A DNA stretch of 64,000 nt from JAXGOI01 sp040767605 (GTDB taxonomy: Bacteria; Bacillota; Dehalobacteriia; UBA4068). Of this stretch, positions 44,818 to 51,660 are shown in pieces. The notes under the pieces were generated by a model, which was given only the letters and a program-made list of their open reading frames with translations, was not told the origin of the DNA and searched no databases. The stretch lies in NCBI GenBank assembly GCA_040767605.1, contig JAXGOI010000001.1, forward strand, positions 1,674,001 to 1,738,000, in the 5' to 3' direction. The number at the start of each line of letters is the position of its first letter. Position 1 is the first letter of the stretch. The position numbers and the translations under genes were made by a program.

Positions 44818-44851
44818 AATAATCCGCCAAATTGGCAGGATTATTTTTTTT
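44818..44851 (+). terminator. Terminator after ytfJ
   Basis: AATAATCCGCC (44818-44828) pairs with GGCAGGATTATT (44834-44845) with one bulge, followed by eight T residues. Confidence 0.88.
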
Positions 44852-44933
44852 GCAAGTTGAACTATAAATTAGCGGGTTTTAATTAATCCCTTTGCGGGCC
44901 TAAAAAGCCCGTTTATAAATAATGCGGATAAAG

Positions 44934-45011
44934 AATACCGACAAAAAATACCGACAAAAAATACCGATAAGAAATTCCGGTAAGAAATTCTGATAAAAAA
45001 TACTGATAAAG
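44934..45011 (+). repeat. Six tandem 13-bp units upstream of dacF
   Basis: Units begin at 44934, 44947, 44960, 44973, 44986 and 44999, consensus AATACCGATAAAA. The first two are identical and later ones drift. The array ends directly before the AAAGGGG ribosome-binding site of dacF, so it lies in the promoter or leader. Confidence 0.92.
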
Positions 45012-45031
45012 AAATTAAAGGGGTTGTAAAG

Positions 45032-46162
45032 GTGAGGAAGTTTTTTTGCGCTTTATGTTTAGGATTATTTGTTTTATTATTTAATCCTTTTTGGGCTGCG
45101 GCCTTAGATATTGATGCCGCCGCCGCTGTTTTAATAGATTCTCAAACAGGCAAAATACTCTATCAAAAAAATTCTAATCAGGCTCTGCCTCCCGCCAGTA
45201 CCACAAAAATTCTTACCGCCCTTATCGCTTTGGAAAAGGGAGAGCTGGAGCAGGAAATTACCGTCCCCCCAGGTTTTGTAAATGTAGGGGAATCCGGCAT
45301 TTGGCTAAAAGCAGGGGAGACCCATACCCTCGAAGACCTGCTCTATGCCTTGCTTTTGCGCTCTGCAAATGATGCGGCCCAAGTTATTGCCATGGGTATT
45401 GCCGGCAGCGAGGATGAGTTTATCGGCTTAATGAATGAAAAATCTCAGGAATTAAATTTGCAAAACAGTACCTGGAAGAATGTACACGGCCTTTATGCAG
45501 ACGGCCATTTAACCTCGGCCTATGATTTAGCCTTAATTGCCAAAGAAGCCATGAAAAACCAAACCTTCAGAACCATTACCGCCACAAAAGAGTATATTAT
45601 GCCCTGGCCCGGCAATACGGTGGAAAGAGATTTATTTAATCGCAATCAATTCCTTTCTATTTATGATGGGGCCATCGGGATTAAAACCGGGCAAACCAGC
45701 CAAAGCGGTTCCTGCCTTGTAGCCGCCGTGGAAAGGGAAAATATGTGCTTAATCGGCGTGGTTTTAAATTGTAATGAAATGTATAATCAAATGGCCGCCC
45801 TGATGGATTACGGTTTTGAGAGTTTTGAGCTTAAGCAGGTTGGAGCGGCGGGGGATGTTTTAGGTAAAATTAAAGTTAATTCCGGCTGGGATAAAGAAAT
45901 TAATGCTGTTTTGCCCCAAAATATGTATATAATTATGGATAAAAGCAAAACAAAAGATGCCGCAAGCAGGGTAAAGCTGGAGGTCTCTCTGGATGCCCCT
46001 ATAAGCAAAGGGGCCGTTATCGGCCAAGTATTTTATGATGACGGCGAGGGTACCGCCATCGAAGGGGAATTGGTAGCCCAGAAGGATATTCCCCGTTATA
46101 CATTTTGGGGAGTAGTTAAAGATGCCTTCAGCCGAATATTTAAGGTTTTACTTTTTAGCTGA
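45032..46162 (+). CDS. dacF: D-alanyl-D-alanine carboxypeptidase (DacF-type)
   Basis: It trims D-Ala from peptidoglycan stem peptides. The 376-residue protein has a signal peptide (about residues 1-25, FFCALCLGLFVLLFNPFWAA). The penicillin-binding motifs are STTK (in ALPPASTTKILTAL, nucleophile about residue 55), SAND and KTGQTSQSG. A C-terminal beta domain and a terminal amphipathic segment (VVKDAFSRIFKVLLF) anchor it to the membrane. It starts with GTG 45032. Position after ytfJ suggests the sporulation-type DacF, but DacA-like vegetative roles are possible. Confidence 0.93.
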   Translation: MRKFFCALCLGLFVLLFNPFWAAALDIDAAAAVLIDSQTGKILYQKNSNQALPPASTTKILTALIALEKGELEQEITVPPGFVNVGESGIWLKAGETHTLEDLLYALLLRSANDAAQVIAMGIAGSEDEFIGLMNEKSQELNLQNSTWKNVHGLYADGHLTSAYDLALIAKEAMKNQTFRTITATKEYIMPWPGNTVERDLFNRNQFLSIYDGAIGIKTGQTSQSGSCLVAAVERENMCLIGVVLNCNEMYNQMAALMDYGFESFELKQVGAAGDVLGKIKVNSGWDKEINAVLPQNMYIIMDKSKTKDAASRVKLEVSLDAPISKGAVIGQVFYDDGEGTAIEGELVAQKDIPRYTFWGVVKDAFSRIFKVLLFS

Positions 46163-46166
46163 GTAT

Positions 46167-46206
46167 AAAAAGCCCCAAAAAGGCCGTGGCCTTTTGGGGC
46201 TTTTTG
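46167..46206 (+). terminator. Terminator after dacF
   Basis: A long hairpin, AAAAAGCCCCAAAAAGGCC against GGCCTTTTGGGGCTTTTT, is followed by GTATTT. Confidence 0.93.
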
Positions 46207-46604
46207 TATTTATCTGTTTCCGTGGCCTATACTATTTAAATATAAACTTTTAAGCATAGTGTTAGCGGAGGTCAATTATTTCGCATCTTCGTAGGCCATA
46301 AAAAGCTGACAAAAATATCGTAGCCGGGCATCTCTAAGGGGGCAGAGGCCCTAACTAGAAAATCAGGAATATCTTGCTTTAGTCGCAAAATAAGCTTAAG
46401 CCGCTATTTTTTATGCTACACCTGTATACATTCTTTTGGCAAAGGTGAGAATAACCTTTAAAAGAATAGATAAAAAAGCAGCGGCTATCGCCCGATATAC
46501 CGGCAGCAGTAATATAGCGATATTGGCCGGTATCCAAAAAATCGGCGTACACTATTTCAATTTTAAGTTGTCTTAAATATAAATAATTCCAATTAGTTTT
46601 GAGG
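46207..46604. other. Gap between dacF and the symporter module; no convincing gene
   Basis: About 400 bp with composition unlike the neighbours. A basic 43-codon frame beginning GTG 46445 and ending 46576 (MRITFKRIDKKAAAIARYTG...) has only AAAGG next to its start and matches nothing I recognise. An 8-bp inverted repeat (ATACCGGC 46497-46504 / GCCGGTAT 46526-46533) lies within it. Relic of a mobile or lost gene is possible. Confidence 0.4.
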
Positions 46605-46646
46605 AAAGGCCTCTTTAAGTATTTATTAGTACTTAAAGAGGCCTTT
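46605..46646 (-). terminator. Terminator of the symporter operon
   Basis: A perfect 17-bp inverted repeat (46605-46621 with 46630-46646, eight-base loop) lies about 100 bp beyond the symporter stop. The short space between holds a 29-codon minus-strand frame (46658-46747) without a ribosome-binding site. Confidence 0.75.
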
Positions 46647-46750
46647 GGTCTATTTTCTTATTTTAGCAACATAGGCTTTAGGGAATCCAATGGCATATAT
46701 CCTGCTACCTTTGCCTCCCTATTCCTAAATCTTTTTCTGGGAAACATAAA

Positions 46751-48187
46751 TTACGCGTCTGTAACCATATTTTCCTCAAGAAATTGGAAAAACTCATTAA
46801 TATTTTTCTCTTCTTCTTCAGTAGATTTCAGTGTTAAAGAGCCAATAATCACAACAATCAATGTAAATGCGGGGACCGCAATACCTGTATAGGGCAGTGT
46901 GGCAAATTTCCAAATAATAAAGATTATGTAGGAACCAACCAAGGCAATCCAGGCTACCCGAGTATTGGTCTTCCTCCATAAAAATCCGGCTGCTAGAATA
47001 ATGGAAATTGGCGCCACCAGTGGCATGAGCCAGGTCAGCACCATATTAAAAATACCAGACATGGCGGTGAAGGAAGATGTGCCTAAGAAGCCACAAATCA
47101 CTAAGGCAACTACGGCCCGGGATAAACGAAGCAGGAATTTGTCAGAAGCCTTGGGATTTTTGGCCATATAAATATCCGAAACAATCCAACCGGTAATATT
47201 ATGAGCCTGACTATCAATGGTAGAGAGGGTGGCCGCCAAGGCGCCAGCTAAGAATAATCCCATAAGACCCGTGGGTAGGATCATCTTTAGGTATTCGGTA
47301 AAACCGGCCTCCGGTCTTTCCAAACCGGGCATGGCGGATGCCAGTAATAGGGATGCTACCACCACGAGGCCGCCAAAGAATAGCGTAGATATGGCGTAAG
47401 CAATATTGGCCTTTTTCGCTTCCCGAATAGTTCGCACCGCTAAAAGCCTGTTTCCGTGGAAAGCAAAGTTCATAAAGTGGGTTACCATTGAAGGTATGGC
47501 AATGGCCAGTCCGGTCATTAGTGGATATTCTAAGCTGACAATTTTGTAGAAACGCGGATCCAAATGCCCCAGAGCCCCAATACCCCCGAGTTTAGTAATA
47601 CCCACAATGATAGCTAAAAAGAACACCGCAAACATCACCAATCCTTGCAATACGTCAGTCATCACTACCGAACGCATACCACCCAGGACTGTATAGACGA
47701 TACAGACAGCAAATAAGGCAAGCACCGTTGTTTCAGGCTCCCACCCCAGAAAAACCGAGGGAATGATCGCCGTCGCATATAGGCGCATCCCGCCGTCCAT
47801 AAAATAAATTAAACTATTTGTACCGGCCACAAAATAACGAAAGTTCTGAGAGAAGCGTTTTTCCAAAAAGCCAAAAATAGTTAGGGCCCGAGTAGCCCGA
47901 ATTTTAGCTGCCAAAAGGTAGGTTTGCCCTAAGGTACCAATAATTGCGCCGATATAGAAAAAAATGACGGCTACACCAAACCTATATCCATATCCAACGG
48001 CGCCTGTGAAGGCCCAAACACTGTTATAGGTAGCAAACATTGAAACAGAGGCCGCAAACCATTTGAATTCCCGATTGGCTACAAAAAAATCTAGCGGATT
48101 ATTAACTTTGTCCTTGACAAAGACCCCAATTGCCACCATGGCTAATAAAAAGAAAGCTACAATAATAGTGTCTAATATAGTCCACAT
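46751..48187 (-). CDS. Sodium:solute symporter (SSS family)
   Basis: This 478-residue permease has about 13 membrane helices. SSS hallmarks are the start VAFFLLAMVAIGVFVKDKVN, FFVANREFKWFAASVSMFAT (first-helix sodium-site region), DVLQGLVMFAVFFLAI, and the GALAATLSTIDSQAHNITGW motif of helix 8. Substrate cannot be read; panthothenate/proline/acetate-type relatives exist. GGGAGG precedes the ATG. It lies downstream of a ferredoxin and a flavoprotein on the same strand, suggesting uptake of the compound those proteins process. A stable hairpin separates it from the ferredoxin. Confidence 0.92.
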   Translation of the reverse strand: MWTILDTIIVAFFLLAMVAIGVFVKDKVNNPLDFFVANREFKWFAASVSMFATYNSVWAFTGAVGYGYRFGVAVIFFYIGAIIGTLGQTYLLAAKIRATRALTIFGFLEKRFSQNFRYFVAGTNSLIYFMDGGMRLYATAIIPSVFLGWEPETTVLALFAVCIVYTVLGGMRSVVMTDVLQGLVMFAVFFLAIIVGITKLGGIGALGHLDPRFYKIVSLEYPLMTGLAIAIPSMVTHFMNFAFHGNRLLAVRTIREAKKANIAYAISTLFFGGLVVVASLLLASAMPGLERPEAGFTEYLKMILPTGLMGLFLAGALAATLSTIDSQAHNITGWIVSDIYMAKNPKASDKFLLRLSRAVVALVICGFLGTSSFTAMSGIFNMVLTWLMPLVAPISIILAAGFLWRKTNTRVAWIALVGSYIIFIIWKFATLPYTGIAVPAFTLIVVIIGSLTLKSTEEEEKNINEFFQFLEENMVTDA

Positions 48188-48281
48188 AGTTATTCCCTCC
48201 CTTTTTTTTAATTTTATTGAGCTATTATTAGACCTTGCATACGGGGTTTCAATTGATAAATTAAACTAATGCTTTGATTAT

Positions 48282-48313
48282 GTCTTTAGCCGCACAAAGA
48301 TGCGGCTAAAGAC
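48282..48313 (-). terminator. Intercistronic hairpin between ferredoxin and symporter
   Basis: GTCTTTAGCCGCA (48282-48294) pairs perfectly with TGCGGCTAAAGAC (48301-48313) around a six-base loop. There is no T-run on the minus strand, so it may be a processing/stability element or an antiterminator-regulated attenuator rather than a simple terminator. Confidence 0.6.
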
Positions 48314-48357
48314 ATCTTTTAAATTTCCGCTAATTAAATTGCTCTATTAAACCTGTA

Positions 48358-48582
48358 TTAACCTGTTATCATATCTTCTATCCAGTAACCGCCTTCCATA
48401 ATTACAGCTCCGGTAGCACAAACATCAATACATTGCCGGCAAATTAAGCACTGGGTAATATCATGGACATAGGCCCTATTCCTTTCCGGATCAAAATCCA
48501 ATGCCAGAATAGGGCATACCTCGGCACATAAACCACAGCCATTACATTTTTCTTCATCTATTTCCAAACGATAATCAAACAT
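48358..48582 (-). CDS. AprB-like 2x[4Fe-4S] ferredoxin subunit
   Basis: The 74-residue protein has two cluster motifs, CNGCGLCAEVCP and CLICRQCIDVCA, with a longer second half ending GGYWIEDMITG. It is placed directly after the flavoprotein gene (51 bp), as in APS-reductase-like and other flavoprotein/ferredoxin pairs, so it is most likely the electron donor or acceptor subunit. AGGAGTAGG precedes the ATG. Confidence 0.9.
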   Translation of the reverse strand: MFDYRLEIDEEKCNGCGLCAEVCPILALDFDPERNRAYVHDITQCLICRQCIDVCATGAVIMEGGYWIEDMITG

Positions 48583-48633
48583 TCTATCCTACTCCTTTCT
48601 TTACTCCTTAATACAGTTTGTATACACTATTAC

Positions 48634-50391
48634 TTATTTTTGGGGTGGCTTAGACCAGATAAGATTCACCGGGCGTGTGTAAAACTGCATTTGTCCATGT
48701 TTATCCGCCTTTAGGAGTAAATTCTTCAACCAATTCTGATTATCTTCTTTGGGGAAATCAAGCCGCTGATGCAAACCACGGCTTTCATTTCGTGCCAAAG
48801 CGCTTTTAGCAATCATTCGCGATACCAAAATCATATTCTGGGCTTCATGGGCTTCCCTTAACTCATAGGTGTTCTTGGCGAGCATTCCAGGTAAAATCTC
48901 CGCCTCAATCCGGTCTAATTCCTGAATCGCTATATTTAACTCTTCTTCCGTCCGAATCGGCCCTACATAATCCCACATAGTATCCTTCACCGCTTTTTTA
49001 ATTTGGCGCGGATGTTTGGTATCTGCAGCTTCGTTTGCATAAGGCGCAAACGCCTGGGCCTTCTTCTCATCGATCCATTTTTCTGTAAACTCATCAAGAA
49101 CAATAGGGGCGGTTTCTCTGGCTTCCCAGGCCGCATACCTGCCTGCGCACGCACCGGATACAATGCAGAAGGGGATAGACATACCCGTAGCCGCTTCCCC
49201 GGCTGCATACAAACCACCTAAATTGCTTTTAAAGTATTCATCTGTCCAGATGCCGCCTGCTTGTTTTTCCGCTGCAGGCCCCATATGAAGCATCTTTTTC
49301 TTCCAGTCAAAGCTGCGCATCTCATTCATGGCTGTAATGCCATCATTTTCATAGAACCATCTTTCTTCCGGTACGTGGCGGAAATCCATAAAACATGAGC
49401 CTTCATCGCCCCGGCCCGCGCGTACTTCCATAGAAACGGCCCGCCAAAAATAGTGATCCAATTCCGTGAGTGGTTTATCATAACGCACATCCATAACGTC
49501 ATTGGGATCTAAGGTGGCATTTGGCCCTAACCAACCATGTTCTTTTGCATACCTCTCAAAAAATTCCTCACCCAAAGCATTTTTTAGTATTCCGGAAACC
49601 CGGCCGTAGGAAAAGGGCATCCACCACTGAGGCAGACCTTTTTCACAAATGGTCCAATTGCAAAAACCCACTAATTCCATTTCCCATAATTCTACCCCGG
49701 CTCGATAGGCTAAAGCATAGCCATCTCCCGTAATACGGGTGGGGGAATATGTTCTTTTGTAGCATTGAGCGGAACCGCCGGTAGCGATAATTGTAGTTTT
49801 GGCCGTAATAACGACAAATTTACCGCTGGACATTTCAAAACCAATGGCCCCAACTATGTTATCATCCTGACGGATCAAATCAATCAAAACCGTCTTAATC
49901 ATGGTGCGCCCGCCAATTTTCTTAAAATGATTTACCATAGGCATAATAATGGGCACAGCCATAGAAACCGGGCGACCGATAAAATGCTGTGAGTATGGGT
50001 CTTCCACCCCAAAATCACGTAGTTCCTCTTGACGAAGTTTATAGTCCGTAGCCACCGTCATCAGGATCCGTTGATTGTCAATATAGGGGTAGCCCCAACC
50101 GATTGACACCCCTTCTGTAACCGTCTTCTCAAATATTTCTTCTATCGTGCCATTATAATAATCCGCATATTTCTTCCCATCCCCGGCCCCATGATAAGGT
50201 AAGTGTTCGGGGATAATTTCCAAACCCAGACCACCTGCATAAATGGAGCTGGAGGCCCTGCCTAAAACGCTTTTATCAACTAAAAGAACATCCTGTCCGG
50301 CCCGTTTGGCTTCAATGGCTGCCCTTAAGCCGGCCATACCGCTGCCAATTACCAATACATCCACATCAACCCGTTTGCTCTCAATCTTCAT
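48634..50391 (-). CDS. FAD-binding oxidoreductase, fumarate reductase/AprA-type flavoprotein
   Basis: The 585-residue protein has the N-terminal FAD motif VLVIGSGMAGLRAAIEAKRA, SSIYAGGLG, TTIIATGGSAQCYKRTYSPT (FAD loop), GGLYAAGEAATG, and a C-terminal helical domain ending ESRGLHQRLDFP as in SdhA/FrdA/AprA. The HYTMGG substrate loop of succinate dehydrogenase is replaced by GPAAEKQAGGIWTDEY, so the substrate is not simply succinate or fumarate. I start at ATG 50391, with AAGGGGTG upstream; a longer frame to 50439 lacks one. It pairs with an AprB-like ferredoxin and a sodium symporter. Function is unknown but reductive use of an imported organic acid is plausible. Confidence 0.88.
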   Translation of the reverse strand: MKIESKRVDVDVLVIGSGMAGLRAAIEAKRAGQDVLLVDKSVLGRASSSIYAGGLGLEIIPEHLPYHGAGDGKKYADYYNGTIEEIFEKTVTEGVSIGWGYPYIDNQRILMTVATDYKLRQEELRDFGVEDPYSQHFIGRPVSMAVPIIMPMVNHFKKIGGRTMIKTVLIDLIRQDDNIVGAIGFEMSSGKFVVITAKTTIIATGGSAQCYKRTYSPTRITGDGYALAYRAGVELWEMELVGFCNWTICEKGLPQWWMPFSYGRVSGILKNALGEEFFERYAKEHGWLGPNATLDPNDVMDVRYDKPLTELDHYFWRAVSMEVRAGRGDEGSCFMDFRHVPEERWFYENDGITAMNEMRSFDWKKKMLHMGPAAEKQAGGIWTDEYFKSNLGGLYAAGEAATGMSIPFCIVSGACAGRYAAWEARETAPIVLDEFTEKWIDEKKAQAFAPYANEAADTKHPRQIKKAVKDTMWDYVGPIRTEEELNIAIQELDRIEAEILPGMLAKNTYELREAHEAQNMILVSRMIAKSALARNESRGLHQRLDFPKEDNQNWLKNLLLKADKHGQMQFYTRPVNLIWSKPPQK

Positions 50392-50749
50392 TATTGTAAT
50401 CACCCCTTCTGTTCTGTTGACGGCCAGGCGGGCCGCCACATAAATTTTTCTTAACCGTTTTTATGCATAATCTAGAATTAAAAATTTTCGACCCTCCTTT
50501 CACCGGCAATAAAAAGAAATGAGGTTCCGATAAAACCTTTGGGGGACTGCACCAGCTTTATTTATAATGCAAAAAACTCATGAGAAAATTAGGTGATGTT
50601 AACTGAATTGCAATTAGCAATTTGCAAAAAGCATTCGATCTTACTTAAGCATATAAATAATTCTGATCCGATATAGAAGGATTATTATTTTATTTGTTTA
50701 ATTCATTATGTAAATTATGTAAAATTTTTTAAACGGGGGGGGCTGTATC
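50392..50749. other. Divergent regulatory region between the flavoprotein and hutP
   Basis: About 360 bp without a gene. Two TTGCAA palindromes (50608-50613, 50622-50627) flank TTAGCAAT and could be an operator. AT-rich tracts near 50655-50720 precede hutP, whose ribosome-binding site is a G-run (50735-50741). No clear consensus promoter was found for either gene. Confidence 0.5.
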
Positions 50750-51175
50750 ATGATTACTATAACCTCAGATTCCCTGTCAATTGGTCGTGCTGCAATGCTG
50801 CTTGCCATGTCCAGAACCCTTGAAGAAGAGAATGAACTAAAAAGACTGGTTAGTTTATCTGGTATGAAATATTGTGTAACCGAGGTAAAGGGAGTTGACC
50901 AGGACTTTAAGAACAAATTCACCCGTAATTTACTTGGATCGGCCCTGTCTAACGGAGTTATTAATAAGGATTCCCACTCAATGCATGCTCTTCTTCATGC
51001 TTCCTTGGAGGCAAAAAGGTCTTTATTCCCCGATGAACCAATACATATTAGCTCCTCGATGAAAATATCTATTGTAAAAGATGAAAAATGGATATGTGTA
51101 GCAATATTTGGTGTTTGCGGTATGCATCCCCTAACAAATCACGATAGAGTCGGCCTGGGAATGTCACATATTTAG
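50750..51175 (+). CDS. hutP: HutP-family RNA-binding antiterminator
   Basis: The 141-residue protein follows HutP: IGRAAMLLAMSRT at the N-terminus, SHSMHALLHASLEAKR with the HxxxH histidines (His79, His83) that bind Mg with the histidine ligand, a WICVAIFGVCG core, and the ending DRVGLGMSHI with the third metal histidine (His140). In Bacillus, HutP prevents termination in the histidine-utilisation mRNA when histidine is present. No hut enzymes are nearby. The position divergent from the symporter-ferredoxin-flavoprotein set suggests control of that set or its own transcript, which is inference. Confidence 0.88.
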   Translation: MITITSDSLSIGRAAMLLAMSRTLEEENELKRLVSLSGMKYCVTEVKGVDQDFKNKFTRNLLGSALSNGVINKDSHSMHALLHASLEAKRSLFPDEPIHISSSMKISIVKDEKWICVAIFGVCGMHPLTNHDRVGLGMSHI

Positions 51176-51209
51176 GGTTAATTAACTAATTTTCATTAAT
51201 AATCCATAT

Positions 51210-51303
51210 AAAAAAAGTAAACCCCCATCAAAACATAAGTTTAGATGAAGGCTTACACATTAAACATATTATCACTCGAGCGATACCGCTCTCACCTTAT
51301 ATG
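51210..51303 (-). ncRNA. Orphan small RNA candidate
   Basis: Downstream of a consensus promoter (51308-51336) the minus strand encodes about 95 nt. It contains a hairpin (GAGCGGTATCGCTC, plus 51278-51291), an AU-rich linker, and a 13-bp terminator stem (51217-51229 with 51244-51256, all positions paired allowing wobbles), then seven U residues (51210-51216). No open reading frame fits. The linker GUUUA could pair with UAAAC in the terminator loop, giving a pseudoknot. No known riboswitch core was recognised. Confidence 0.65.
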
Positions 51304-51307
51304 CCCA

Positions 51308-51336
51308 ATTATAACTTCTTTTATCTAAGGTGTCAA
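51308..51336 (-). promoter_or_regulatory. Perfect sigma-A promoter for the orphan RNA
   Basis: Minus-strand TTGACA (plus 51331-51336) and TATAAT (plus 51308-51313) are separated by exactly 17 bases. Initiation would fall near 51303. Confidence 0.88.
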
Positions 51337-51370
51337 ACATTATTTTTGTCAATTAAAGCATTAAATGCGA

Positions 51371-51550
51371 TTATTCTGATTTCTTAAATAAATCATTAAT
51401 TATAAATCCTGGATAATCCTTGGTCTTATTAATACGGAGTATTGGTTTAATGAAATGTGTATTCTTGGGAGGGCAAAAGAGTGGAGTCCATCTTAAACTT
51501 TCTCCTTTAATATCAGGAAGATATTGCCCTGCGGCAAAAAAATACCTCAC
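51371..51550 (-). pseudogene. 59-codon reading frame, possible gene remnant
   Basis: A frame open from about 51607 to a stop at 51371 reads ...RYFFAAGQYLPDIKGESLRW and WTPLFCPPKN, with protein-like composition and mixed codons. The only standard start (GTG 51550) lies in the loop of a terminator hairpin and lacks a spaced ribosome-binding site. I do not recognise the family. It may be the tail of a lost gene, or chance. Confidence 0.25.
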
Positions 51551-51569
51551 TTTTTGGGGTTTTTTTCTA
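51537..51569. terminator. Bidirectional terminator downstream of the Rieske oxidoreductase
   Basis: AAAAAAATACCTC pairs with GGGGTTTTTTT around ACTTTTT, giving T-runs on both strands. On the minus strand it lies about 90 bp beyond the oxidoreductase stop. Confidence 0.7.
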
Positions 51570-51660
51570 TTTAAATAATTCCGCTGAATAATTTTTTCGG
51601 TATAATTTTACCGGTTTAATTTTATCATGTATTTTTATCAAGATAATTTTATTAAATTAA

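Noticed and set aside
46599..46892. Plus-strand 97-codon frame
   Set aside because: It runs through the symporter terminator and antisense to the 3' end of the symporter gene and lacks a ribosome-binding site.
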